In this document: piece by piece, positions 11,890-23,482 of the stretch
Layout of the letters: every line of letters begins with the position of its first letter
Numbering within the stretch: the stretch's first letter is position 1
Assembly (NCBI GenBank): GCA_023213315.1
Contig: JAKCPI010009545.1
Span: 186,001 to 250,000 of the forward strand
Reading direction: 5' to 3'
Source of the DNA: Euborellia annulipes
Lineage: Eukaryota; Arthropoda; Insecta; Dermaptera; Anisolabididae
Length of the DNA: 64,000 nucleotides
Program-made: the position numbers and the translations under genes
The notes under the pieces: generated by a model
Database searches by the model: none
What the model saw: only the letters and a program-made list of their open reading frames with translations
Told to the model about the DNA's origin: nothing

Positions 11890-12720
11890 CATTGAGCATT
11901 TGGCCATTACCAAAGTATCTTAAAATCTTGAAGACACTCAGCAGAAATCTCCAATAGATATGATGAGACTTAAGAGCTGTCTAAAGATGATTTCATCATC
12001 CATATGTTCCTGGGTGCTCAAGATCTTGAAATATAACAATGCGTTAAAAATGGCTGAACATTCAGCCGCAAAGACAGAACATTCGGATGGCAGTTTATAA
12101 CATTTAGCGTAATATGATGCAGGACACCAAAAGGCAAAGCCCGTTCCAGACAACCTTTCGATCCATCAGTGTAAATCTTTAAGTATTTAGGATATTTAGA
12201 ATTGATGTGTTCCAAAAAAAGCCATGATATTCTTAATTTCTATACAAAAGTTCATCCAATGGCACTGCAGGATAATGAAAATTTTTTTTGTCATCACCTT
12301 ATTAGATATATATCAGGAGGAACGTAGGCAGAAAATAAAGGGACAGGGGATTTCTTATCTGGGCAATTCAAGATGGGTTTTCACATAAATTACACAGACC
12401 AAGAGTGAGTTTGGTGTCGGGGTATTTTGCGCTATTTCTGGGTAAATAGGTAGCGCTGATGCCAAAAATACATCATTTTTTTCCCATTAGCTCTAGTTTT
12501 AGAGATATAGAGAAAATTATATTTTAATAGAAATGTGCTCTAAAGCGGCTTTTATTTTGAATTTTCTAATTTGTTTTAAGGCGTTATCCCTTAAAAATAT
12601 GCAGATAGTTGAAATAATAGAAATATTAAGTTTCAACCCAATAGGAGGTGATTTAGTGGTGCCAATCACGGCTAAAAGTTTGGCTTGACTCTCTCCGAAA
12701 CTAAAGCTCATAGAAATAAA
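11890..12720 (-). pseudogene. Decayed non-LTR retrotransposon fragment (RT C-terminus and RNase H)
   Basis: The minus strand carries IYTDGSKG (about 12155-12185), the first catalytic-Asp motif of an RNase H domain as found in I/Jockey/R1-type retrotransposons. After a frame change it continues as SGTGFAFWCPASYYAKCY and SVFAAECSAIFNAL, the region with the catalytic Glu. Further upstream (12517-12711), AVIGTTKSPPIGL and RDNALKQIRKFK resemble the stretch between RT and RNase H. Frameshifts and stops break the frame, so it is a dead copy. Confidence 0.7.
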
Positions 12721-14859
12721 CTTGTAACTATACTAGCAGCAAAGCCCGCTTAGGGCTGCGGCTTCTGGACTCCCTTGCCCGCTCTATTTGTTATTTTTAA
12801 TTGATAACGCCTTGAAAAAAATCCAGTAAATTCAAAATAGAGCACTTTTTCTATTAAAATTTATTTTTTTCTATAAAATTTCAATGCACCAAAAAAAAAG
12901 TTTTTTTGTTTGCCCGTGTTATGTAACCTTGACCATTTTGAGTTGTCCCGTGTCCCTGGATACATCCCTAATTTAGGCTATATAATTGTTTATGGACTAT
13001 ATATATAAATAGTAAAATTTATTATAACATTGAGCTGCATATTTTTATTAATATTATAAATGTAAATAGTTTCCAACAAAGGAAGAACCTGTCTCTTTTA
13101 GTCTTTTGGGTTACTTTTGGGTTACAAATTACATTTAGGGTTTTTTGGACACTACTAAACCTCCGTAAAATTTTAAGATATTAAAAAAAAAAACAAATGA
13201 AAAAATTTTTTTAGATCAGAGTTAATTAGACTCTTTTCAAAAAAATTTTTAATTTATATAAATTATAAAAGTAAATGTGAAATTAATAATTAGCAAGTCT
13301 AAATGGCCTAAGATGCCGAAAAAGACTTAAAAAAAGCAGTGGCGTCATTTGGGGGGGGGGGGGCGAAGAAAAAATGTTTGCCCCCCCCCCAAGAAAAAGT
13401 TGAAATGACGCCACTGAACTTCTCTTTGAGAATAGAAAGCAAGTAGACCTATAACATGTTATGTTGCCCGTGAGAAAAAAAGTTTGAATAGGGCTTATGC
13501 GTATATACATAGTATAACATCATTTTATACAATTTATCGTTACTACAGTATATATTTACTTTACTTTTAATTTATCTACTTTATTTTAAAATACAAGTAA
13601 CATCAAGTTGTAATAAAATATATTAAAAATGTAATTGAAAAAAAAAATTCTATTATACAACATTTGAAGCATATCTATTGCTAAAACTATTAGGAGAAAG
13701 TATTTATTATATAAATTAGTAGAATATTAAAGACTTTATAGGGGATTAATTTTTTTTAAAAAATTTGGGGAAATTTAACCAGTTTTTATTACTTCATATC
13801 TGAGTAAAATTTTAGAATGTTTAGAAAAATTATTTTCAATCTGATATGAATAAAAATCTTATTTATTTTTTTTTAATATAATACTGCCCACATATGTTCA
13901 TTCTACTCTTGTTTATAAATATAAAAATGTCTTATCAAAATCGGTAAAGTTATAAAAATAGTAAAATAAGAGTTCTTGTAATTCTACACAAAAATTTATT
14001 TCATTTTTTATATTTAGAAATTTAAAAATCGAAATTTTAGTCTATAAGCCTGCTGATGCCAAATTTCCAAAATAATTTTAATTGTTTTATTTCCCATTTC
14101 GAATCATAATAATATAAAAAAAATTTTTCCAAATTTTTAATTATCTTTTGCCTTTAGTTATTGTACTCGGGTAGATTATTATACTTTATTTTAAAATCAT
14201 TGAAAAATTTTTGACTTTCATTAAAATTAAAAAAATTTTATAGTCTCTTAGAAAAGAGCGAAAAAACACTAACACCATAAAATCATACCAGAAGCATTCC
14301 AAATTTTAATAAAATTTTAAATTTGATTTCTTCTTCTTTGATTAAACTACGCGTCAGATTGTGCGAATTTTTAAAATTTACTTATTTTATTTTTTAATTA
14401 TTTGATTTGCTCTTTTTGACTTTTTTGTTTTATTTGGACGGATTTTGAAATATTTTTTTGGGCACACCATTTATAGTATTATTTTTATTTATTAATATTT
14501 ACAAAAAGCTTTGTGATTTTTTACTATATTGATCAATTAATAAATTATTTTTAAGGCGCTTCAGGAGGGCACATTGAATCTTGAGTCCCACACTACTGAG
14601 GCATTTTAAAGTATTTTTGTATGCGGTTTTTTTTAAATGATTTAAATTCGTGAGCATTTTTTATAATAGAATGATTTTTTTTTAATTATGTTTAATTAAA
14701 AAATATTTTTTTTTTATTTTTATAGAAAATTCAAAAAACGTTCAATTATGAATATTCTATTTTTTTTTTTTTTTTTTTTAATCTAAAAATCATTTATGTC
14801 CAATCTTTAATAATAAAATGAAGTGAGACCAAAGAAAAAAATAAATGTCTATTTATTTA
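12721..14859. other. AT-rich intergenic stretch with one small palindromic element
   Basis: Mostly A/T tracts. At 13337-13416 a small palindromic element is bounded by cagtggcgtcattt / aaatgacgccactg, with G10-12 and C10 runs inside; no target duplication is visible. Nothing else is recognised. Confidence 0.5.
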
Positions 14860-15030
14860 AAAATTAACGGTCAAATAGTTGAGCACTCTTGTAAAAGATG
14901 GCAGGCTAGTCTAACATCCGGCATTATAAGATCACTTATAAGCCTATATTTAAATATTTTTATGCTGTTATAAATGATATAATTAATATTTATAAACTAT
15001 TCATTATTAAAAGATCAACGAAAATAAAAC
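14860..15030 (+). repeat. Dispersed repeat shared with 34545-34725
   Basis: The block gatggcaggctagtctaaca and the following 100 bp (agcctatattta; tatttttatgct; aaagatcaa) recur in the same orientation at 34545-34725 inside GPR158-like intron 2. It is non-coding and its ends are not defined. Confidence 0.6.
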
Positions 15031-15427
15031 AAATATAGAGATATTTTTACAAGTTTCCCACATATTCAATAACAGACCATTTTTTAAGACTTCTAGCCTC
15101 ACAACATTTCTTTTGAAAATTTTTTTTTTCCAAATTTTTAATCCTATATATAAATAAATAAGAAAAATTACTAAGTTAACAAGTTTAATTGAACGCCAAT
15201 GGCCTTTGCTGCCAAATAAATTTTAAATAATTGAAATTTTTAATAAGATTCACTCACTCGTATCAAAAGAAATCCTAACTTTAAAGGTAATACAAGAAAA
15301 AAATTTATTTAGCCTCACGATGTCTCGATTTCTTAGCCTAGGCCATCTTTGGATTTTATATGTTCAAGATTAAAGATTCAATATTTGCTTTTTGAGGTTG
15401 TGGCTGTGATGGGATTATAATGGGGAA

Positions 15428-15777
15428 ATGGAGATATCAGCCAAATTGGAATGATCTAGGTTCAATAAAACTCCCAGAATAAGACGTTTCGGCCTGAATT
15501 TATTTGGCTATCTTCAGTTAATGGGAATTATACACAAAATACAAGGGGCCACATGTGATCAAACCAGGATACGATTTATCTCTGAGCACAGGAGACATAT
15601 AATTTTGTATGAAGAAATAAATTTTATTATTGACAAAACCTCGTTTGATCACATGTTCACTTGCATTATGTGTATAATTCCCAATAACTGAAGATGGCTA
15701 AATAAATTCAGGTCGAAACGTCTTATTCTGAGAGTTTTATTGAACATAGATCATTCCAATTCGGCTGATATCTCCAT
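15428..15777. repeat. Foldback element with hammerhead-like cores in both arms
   Basis: Arms of about 120-140 bp (atggagatatcagcc ... ggctgatatctccat) surround an unpaired centre (about 15550-15640). On the plus strand the right arm has CTGAAGA at 15688-15694, GAAAC at 15715-15719 and GTC at 15720-15722. The flanking bases ccaataa and ttattctgag can pair as stem I. The left arm carries the same set on the minus strand (tcttcag at 15511-15517, gtttc at 15486-15490, gac at 15483-15485). Confidence 0.75.
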
Positions 15778-16184
15778 ATCTCCATTCAATATTGTTTAGA
15801 AAATTTCAATTCAGTATTGCATAAAAGCGTAAAGTTAAAAGCATTTTTTAAACTTTGTCTAATTACAGCAGAAACCTTTGCGCCAGACAAAAATAATGTA
15901 CTAGGTAAAATGAAAAAAATTACATAGAATCTTACAGCATGTTTTTGTACTGGGGCCAGAATATCTATTTGTATTGCTCTTGTCATGAGGAATGAATGAG
16001 CTCATAATCTGGTATGATTTTATTTGTTAAGTATTTTCAATTTGTTCAAGAAATGTTTATCAAATTAAGTAAAATAATAAAGGCTTATTTTGGTCTTTCG
16101 GAAAATTATCCTCAAAATTGTCAGTTTTTGTCGCACAAAATTAACTAGCATACCATCTATTTATTTAATTAATCAAATATAGAT

Positions 16185-16309
16185 TACGCCGAATTGGAAA
16201 AATTGCTTATCTCATGAAATCGTGAACTCGGCAGCTCGCTTGCCGAATTCACGAAAAGGGCAAAATTTTGCCGATTTCATGAAATAGGCAAATTCTTCAA
16301 TTCGGCGTA
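16185..16309. mobile_element. Small palindromic hAT-like MITE
   Basis: 125 bp with ends tacgccgaattgg / cttcaattcggcgta and almost full internal self-complementarity (catgaaatcg; cggcag/cttgccg). Flanks atatagat (16177-16184) and agatagat (16310-16317) match at 7 of 8 positions. Non-coding. Confidence 0.75.
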
Positions 16310-16978
16310 AGATAGATTATTTTAATTTTAATGTAACTTTTTTTCTAAAATAATTAAAAAACTTCATATTAAAAAATATATGATAATAATTTATCAATAT
16401 ATAAATATAATAGATAAGCAGCTATTGATTAAATATAAATTTAGTTAATAGAAATTGAATAGATCCATACAGTAGATACTCTGTCTTTAATAATATAAAT
16501 TCTATTCCTAACTTATATCATATTTGTTTTCATTCTAATTCGTACTAAAATGACAATACATTAAAAATATAATTAACTTGAAATTTATCCCAATTTATGA
16601 AAAATAATTATATTTATATTTAAAATTTGATGATAAAAAAATATTTATTTTATTATTTAAAAAAAGAGTTAAAATAATTATTGGGGCGTGTCATTGGCCA
16701 CTCCAAGTGCAGAACCCCATGGGTCCGACCCATCTTGGATACGCCTTGGAATAGCTAAAGAAGGGTAGTATTAGTCGAAATTCGTAGCTTGTTCCTTCGA
16801 AACTCACCTTTGAGGGGTTAAACTAAAAATTTAAGGTGTTCTTGGGAGAAATCGATTTTATAAATTTAATTTATTGATTTAAACTGCTCGGGTTTATTTA
16901 CAAGTTCAATTATTAAGCCATTCCACTTGCTGAACAGTCTTGATGTTAATTATTTATTGAAAATGATTTTTATCTAAT

Positions 16979-17250
16979 CAAGGGCGGATCCAGAGGTGTT
17001 TCTCGGGGGGGGGGGGGGATAATCTGGTGTGACTGGTCGCAGAGCACACAATTTTTTCTTACTTTCGGTAATTTAAAGGCGCATTCTGTACGTGTTTGCC
17101 AGAATATTAATAAAAATCAAATTTTTAAGTATTAATTTTTAAAATTTTACATTAAAAATAAATTTTTTTCCAAAAAAAGTATTTTTTTTAATCTCGGGGG
17201 GCGGGGAAGTAATTACCCCCTTTACCCCCCCCCCCTAGTATTCGCCCTTG
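16979..17250. mobile_element. hAT-like MITE, CAAGGGCGGATCCAG family, copy 2
   Basis: 272 bp in the orientation opposite to the copy at 4403. Ends caagggcggatccag and ctagtattcgcccttg; next to them lie a G12 run and C13 run. Half of the TCTGGTGTGAC hairpin is at 17024-17060. The flanks do not match each other. Confidence 0.75.
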
Positions 17251-18111
17251 AGTCCATCCAATTAAAAAAAAAATAAAAAAGTTTAATTAAGAAAATCACT
17301 TTGAGAGAAGACAAAAATTTTATCTTCCTTTTTGACTTACAACTTGTTAGTAGAAAAATTTTCAATTTAATTTTTTGAATCTTATAAGACCAAACAAAAA
17401 AAGCACAAAAATATGGAAAAAAAGTGATTAAAAAAGCATAAAAATCTTGACGAGGCTTAAAATTTAAAAAAAAGTATCTCATAAGCAACTTTAGCAAAAA
17501 AAAGCCCAATGCATTTAATTATTTTGGTTCTTGAAAATAATTTAAATTTTAAATTATACAGTAAATTACACATCCCCTTAGTTGATTAATTAAATCTATA
17601 CAATTAAGTTTATTTTGAGCTTTTTTTTTTTTAAATTATTTGTTTCAATTTATTTTAAGTTATTTAGTTTGATTTTTCAGTTATTGTATAGTGTAACGGC
17701 TTATTGATATTCACTCGCTGTTTCAGGTGGTTGAGACCACGAGAGAAGCGATTTTTCAAGATAAATGGCGTCATTTCAACTTTTTCTTTGGAGGGGGGGG
17801 ACAAACTTTTTTTCTTAAAATTTACTTACAAATAGGTACTCAAATTTGGCCAAAAGATATTTAATTGATTTTTTTTTAAATTTAATTTAAGGTCTTTTTC
17901 GGCACCTGAGGCCATTTAGACCCCGTCCTAATTTATTTAATTTGATTGGTATCCAATTATGATTTCTCTACTTTCATGTATTAGAATATAATCACTTCTG
18001 AATGTGACAAATAATTGTCGAAATCCGTATTAAGTGTTAATTTTTAATTAATAAAACCTTTGAAACAAATAACCTAGTGTTTAATTTTAATTCAATTGAA
18101 ATAAATTCTTC

Positions 18112-18180
18112 GCAGGGGACGGGATACGAACCCTTGATCTTTGGAACTACAAGCTAATGTTCTAGCTCTGAGTCAATTTG
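18112..18180 (-). repeat. tRNA-like SINE head
   Basis: The minus strand reads ctcagagctagaacattag, close to a pol III A box, then about 25 nt later gggttcgtatcccg, a T-arm with a good B box. The acceptor stem does not pair, so this is a tRNA-derived SINE head, not a working tRNA gene. The SINE body probably runs leftwards. Confidence 0.5.
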
Positions 18181-18408
18181 TTAATTTTTTAATTTTTTAC
18201 AGTTTATATACCCGTAGATATATTTTGAAATATTTTATTTAGAATAATATAAAATTTCAAAAAGATCAGAGGCCGTGGGGGGGAGGCGAAAGCTACTCTG
18301 CCCCTCCCTTCCCCCAAATGACGCCTCTGTTCAGGAGAAGCCAAAAATGCTAAATTTCGTCAATTTGCCAAGTGTACAATTCACATACTTTTCATACTAT
18401 ATATCAGT

Positions 18409-18490
18409 CAGTGGTTCCCAAACTATGGGTCGCGAAAAAAAATTTCCAGGTGAAGGTGGATCCCAGGACGAAAAGGTTTGGGAACCGCTG
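18409..18490. mobile_element. Short hAT-like MITE (CAGTGGTTCCCAAAC ends)
   Basis: 82 bp bounded by cagtggttcccaaac and gtttgggaaccgctg, typical hAT (Charlie-like) termini. No matching 8-bp flanks were found. It is too short to code. Confidence 0.65.
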
Positions 18491-19475
18491 CTCTATATAA
18501 TAATGTAAACAATTTTTGTTTTACCCCTTTTTTTACAATTATGCAATAATAAATATTGATGATAAATAAAAAAAAATTATTTTGGAAATATTATTAATTT
18601 GACTATTTTAAAATTTAAAAAAAAAACCTAGACAGATGATATCTAATGAAGTCAAATAACAAATGACCGAGCTTTCTTTTCTTCGTTCAAATAAATTTTT
18701 TCGTTTTAAAATAGCCCTAATGATTTATTTATGTGTTTCTTTTGTCAGAGAGAGAAAAAGAGATATCCCTTGCTGCTCAGGGCCGGTTCTAAGGTTTAGG
18801 AGCCCCGGGAAAAACAAATTTTGGCGCTCTTTTATACAACAATATATAAATTTGCTACAAATTAAAAAAAAAAAAAAAAATTAGTAAAAAAAAAGGAAAA
18901 TTTAATCAAAAGAAACAATGCAAAAAATATATATAAAAAATAATACAATCAAAAATTATAATCTCAAAAAAGAAATAAAATGTATGCCAAATATGTATCA
19001 TAGAAAAAAATTTTAAAATATTTTTTTATTGCTTTTAAAAAGAATTTGAAGAAAAATTTGATTATAATTAATTCCCAAAAACATTTAAGAGATTAAAATG
19101 GTTAAGTAGCACTTTTGTTAATGAATGATTTTTCGAAATCCCAAGAGGTAAAATTTGATTTTAGTAAATAACTTTTGACCAAGATGAGATGTCATTTTGA
19201 TTTTCCTGCTCAGAAAAATAGATTTTTCATTTGGATTTTTCAATTTATTAAATTGAGATGAGATATCAATTTGGTTTTTACCCTTTAAGCTTCCTTAAAT
19301 AAATATCTAGAAAGTAAATTAGAGGTTTTTCGAAATTTAACATTAATCTCTTCTATACTAAGTTTACTCTATTCTTTATGTAAGATGAGAGGTCAAAAAT
19401 TTAAAAAAAATCTGGTGTGACTGGTCGCACAGTACACAATTTTCTCTGACCTTTGACTTCGGTGTGTAATTGAAA

Positions 19476-19714
19476 CAGGGCCGGAACTAGGAGATTTTTT
19501 AGGGGGGCAAAATTTAATTTGCCGCCCCCTCCTTAAAATTTTCCCTGATCTCAAAAATTTTTCTGCGAAAATTTTTTTTTTTTTCGCGGAACCAAATTTT
19601 CCGTCCGAAAAAATATTTTACCTTTTTTTTAGAGACGCAAAATTTGCCGCCCCCTGATATCTGCCGCCCGGGGCACGTGCACCCATTGCCCCCCCCCCCC
19701 TAGATCCGGCCCTG
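19476..19714. mobile_element. hAT-like MITE (CAGGGCCGGAACTAG ends) with perfect 8-bp target duplication
   Basis: 239 bp bounded by cagggccggaactagg and cctagatccggccctg. Both flanks are aattgaaa (19468-19475, 19715-19722). Rich in C and G runs (ttgccgccccct occurs twice). A decayed left end of a relative (agggccggttctaagg) is at about 18779. Confidence 0.85.
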
Positions 19715-19893
19715 AATTGAAAGTTGTGTTTTGTACTTGTCACCCCAGATACATTTAATTTCCGAACATTTGAATTCAAATTTATAAACATTGAAAAATA
19801 TTTACATAGAATCAATCAATCTCCTTTTAATTCCTTTGAAGTACAAGAATAAAGTAGATTTCAAACAATGCACTTCAAACAAAAAATGAGGAT

Positions 19894-20131
19894 ATTAGGA
19901 GGATTTTTAATTATAAACCACATTTTGTATTAATTATTTATTAAAAATATAAATACTGTACAACGTTTCGACTGCTTATTCTTCAGTTATCAAGTACTGT
20001 GCACTTGCTCCGAAACAAGCGAAACTTGAGCAAGTACAGTAACGGCTGAAGAATAATAAACGTAGAGTATTTATATTTTTAATAAATACTTAATAAACAA
20101 AATGTGGTCTATAATTAAAGATTCCCCTAAT
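19894..20131. repeat. Foldback with hammerhead-like motif, nested in the dispersed repeat
   Basis: Arms of about 110 bp (ttaggaggatttttaatta ... attaaagattcccctaa). The left arm on the minus strand has CTGAAGA (19980-19986 complement), then GAAAC (19965-19969) followed by GTT. The centre is cttgctccgaaacaagcg. A relative of the left arm is at 40170-40270. Confidence 0.7.
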
Positions 20132-20400
20132 AATAATAATTCAAACCACAAAAGCTTTAATAAACGAGGATATACATTTTAAAGAGAATCTAAAAAAAAA
20201 AAAAAAATTGATTTATGTATTTTAATCAAAAGCCAATTTTGAGAAAAAAAAAAAGTACATCAATAAACTAGTAGTACTTTTTGACAGATTTTTGTTCAAA
20301 AACTTCCTGTTACATAGTACCTAAATTGAATATATTATTTCAACCTCCTAGCTCTTTTTCTTCATGTTTTATTTTCAACCCTCACAGACTATATTGCGGG

Positions 20401-21424
20401 ACCCACTTTTTTAGATTCATATTTAACAGTTTATATCAAAATAAAAGAAAATTTTTTTGATTTAATATAAATTAATAGACACAATCACTTTAATATTTTA
20501 GTTAAAAAAAATAATGGACTCAAAAATATTATTGTTAGTTTTTGTGATACTTAAAAATTAGATAGAAGACTTTTCCCTCCTCGTTTTGTATGAAAAAATG
20601 TTTTTTTTTGTGAAATGTTGAATATTAAAAAAGAATATGAATTAATTGAACATTATATATGTGTAATCAGCCATAAGATTTCGGTATATAGAGGAAATTC
20701 CTTTGAGATTATTTAATTATTCTAAGCTAACATACCTAAAATTCATTTATTCAAATTTGACATTCGAACAGCCGCTTTATCATTTGTTCGTATCGTAAAA
20801 TTTTCGATTTTTTCCGACTGAGTATAAAAATAAGAATTCTTTCGTGTGCTCATCATTTTTAAATACAAGTGCAAATACTGCTTTATTACGTAGCTATGTT
20901 TTTAGTTGTTTTTAATGAACGCATGAGTCGATCTTCTCAAAGGACTCGATCTTTGAGCTCCATCAAGATGCCTTTTTTGCATTTTGGTCCCCGAGTAAAC
21001 TCATTTTAACCAATTTATTAATGTTATTATTATCTAAGTTCACAATTGTAGCATATATTTTATTTCTATTAGGATATTAATAAAATATAATTCAATTTAA
21101 AGTATCTTTTAAATGATTATTACAACCAAGTCAATAGTTAAGAGATATGATTGTAAGCCTGTTGAAAAATATTTTTAACAATTAAATATTTTATTAAAAT
21201 GATTATTAAACAAAGAAAGCCACATGTTCAGGCAAATATGAAACATTTAATATCAAATTCAATAAAACTATACATGTGAAAAAACCCGTGTTACCGAACG
21301 TTTCCAGTAAATTTAATATAATTTTCACTGGTTTAAAAATTTTAATTCGAAAAATAAATAATTTAATGAAAAAATATTAAATGTAAATATATATTTATAG
21401 ATTTTGTCTTTTAATCAAAATAGC
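20401..21424. other. AT-rich intergenic stretch, nothing recognised
   Basis: No exon-like frame with splice sites, RNA gene or element ends were found. The open frames are short and low in complexity. Confidence 0.45.
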
Positions 21425-21818
21425 TTAAGGTGCGAGTCTCGAAAAGCCGTTAGAAGACGATTGACTACCGAGTTACTCGAGGCAGCAAGAGATGGCGTTA
21501 GTTTTTCCCATAGGAATACAAGGGATTTATTCCATTTTATTTTAAAGTTTCCAGCTAATTAATTAAGGGTAGAAAATTAATTATTTTTTAACACAATGAT
21601 TACTTATTTAATTATCTATAAGATATAGAGCGAATTTTTTTTAAATATATTTTATTTAATGCGATTAATCTAAAAAAAAAAAATTGTTTTTCCGAAAATC
21701 AAAAAAAAGGAGTTGTAGATAATTTAAATAGCTTTAATTTAAAAAAAAATTGAGGTCGATAGCTTCAAAATTGTGACCGCAATCTCCCAAAATTAGCACC
21801 CCGAGACGCGCACCTTAA
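21425..21818 (-). mobile_element. TTAA-ended MITE (GGTGCGCGTCTCG family), copy 2
   Basis: 394 bp with TTAA at both ends (ttaaggtgcgagtctcgaaa ... ccgagacgcgcaccttaa), in the orientation opposite to copies 1 and 3. It shares the ctatgggaaaa-type and agctatcgacctc-type blocks. Non-coding. Confidence 0.85.
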
Positions 21819-22079
21819 TAGTTATTATTTCTGCCCTCCACCCAAACCTAAAAAAAAATATATAAATAAATGTTTTTCTTAAAAATTTTTCAGATTTGAG
21901 AACTGCAGTCGATTCATGGGCAGAAACAAAAGGTGGGGGAGGGGGGGGTTTAGAGAGATGATTACCCCTTCCCTCGGATTCGATTATGTTAAAATGTATT
22001 ATATAAGAAGATGAAAGTAAATAAATTTGAACCCTTCTTTTTTAAGCCAAATAAATAACTTTTATTGATGTAAATTGGA

Positions 22080-22100
22080 GACGTTTCGGGCCTTCATCAG
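22080..22100 (-). ncRNA. Candidate minimal hammerhead-ribozyme core
   Basis: Read on the minus strand: CTGATGA, then AGGCCC, then GAAAC, then GTC. These are all the invariant hammerhead positions (CUGANGA, GAAA, NUH cleavage triplet) in order, with a minimal GGCC stem II. Stem I pairing is weak (tgg/cca). Similar cores in this window are embedded in foldback repeats, so this is probably a remnant of a mobile element. Activity is untested. Confidence 0.4.
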
Positions 22101-22859
22101 CCACACAAAAATGCATATAAAAAATTTCAATAAATTATGAATTTATATTGTACAGGTACAAATATAATTATTCAATTCAGTGAAAAAAAAAAATAAAAAC
22201 CATTAAAAGCATCACATGTACTCACAAAAAAGAATTCAAATTTATTTAATCTTATTTTTATATTACTTTAGCTCAAGTAAATTCGATTGGTAAATTGTTT
22301 TGGTAATTAATTTTTTTATCTAAAAAATTTAAAAAGAAATTTCTATTAGGCAAAATTTAAATTTTTAATATAATAATCATATAATATAAATAATTTAGAA
22401 AAATTATAAAATTTATAAATAAAATATTAATAATTTGGAATTTTTTATTCTTTTGTGTATGTCTGGAATCAATTATCAATATTCCAACCAAATTTTTTTT
22501 TCCGATTACCATCTATCATGTAAAATCACTATTGAGTATATTAAATCAGAGGAGAATCTAAAATATTTCTTAGAGAAGGCGAGTTTAATTTAACAGTTTT
22601 GTTAATTTAAAAACAGGACAATATTGTTAACTTAGACATTGTTGTAAAAATTAATAGTTGGATTGGTTAAAATTTTCTTCATTCAATTCTTTTTTTACTA
22701 GAAACCTTAGTAATTTAATATCGGGGGGGGGGGGGGGCACAAAAAAATTGATTATCATATTAATTTTGATCGTGATATAAAATTTCATTTCATTTTTATA
22801 AAAAATTTATCAATTGACTTATGAAATTCAATCATTATTTTAATGTTTCTTGTAACATT

Positions 22860-22864
22860 GTATA

Positions 22865-22901
<37 letters not shown>

Positions 22902-22912
22902 ATATAATATTT
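22860..22912. repeat. (TA)n microsatellite
   Basis: An uninterrupted TA tract of about 34 bp flanked by TAATA variants. The rest of 22101-23482 is AT-rich intergenic DNA with one G15 run (22724-22738); no gene is seen. Confidence 0.8.
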
Positions 22913-23482
22913 CCTCCCATAAAAGGTGTAGCTATCAATTTTATTTAAAAAGACAAATAGCATAATTTAATAGTCATTTTTGTTCTAAATATTATTAGGT
23001 ATTATTTTTCAACGATAATTGACAACAAAGTATTATTTTAAATAAAGGAAAAATTAAATATCTATTGAGAAATCTTTTAGATTAATACTTTGTTGATCAC
23101 TTTCCATTAAAAAATCTTTTAAAATTTCTTTTGTATTTTTTTAATAAATTTAAAAACCTATGTAAGTAATTAAAATTACGTTTTATATTTATAATACCTG
23201 TTAATTAATTTCCAGGGCCTTATATTGACAGATCGAAATAAACAAATTTCTCCAAAAATTTATCTAAACTAAATTTTTGCACGAAATATATATAAAAAGA
23301 TATAAAAATTGGCATCCAAAATATTAAACTTCATCTCTATAAAACCCAACCCAGATTAACCATTTTGATTATCAACAAAATCGGTAATAATTTCTCTCTT
23401 AAAAAACATGGATAATAGGTGAGTTAAGATATTTCTGGTGGTCAACCGATCACAACCACACCTCTTGACTATTGACTACTAG

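Larger units (their letters stand above)
19405..20400 (-). repeat. Dispersed snap-back repeat interrupted by two insertions
   Basis: The hairpin arm (tctggtgtgactggtcgc at 19411) and its partner (cttgtcaccccaga, about 19735-19749) are split by an hAT-like MITE (19476-19714). The body continues (gaatcaatcaatctcc; tttcaaacaatgc), is split again by a foldback (19894-20131), and resumes with ttttgagaaa...gttcaaaaacttcc up to about 20400. Orientation as at 2953. Confidence 0.7.
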
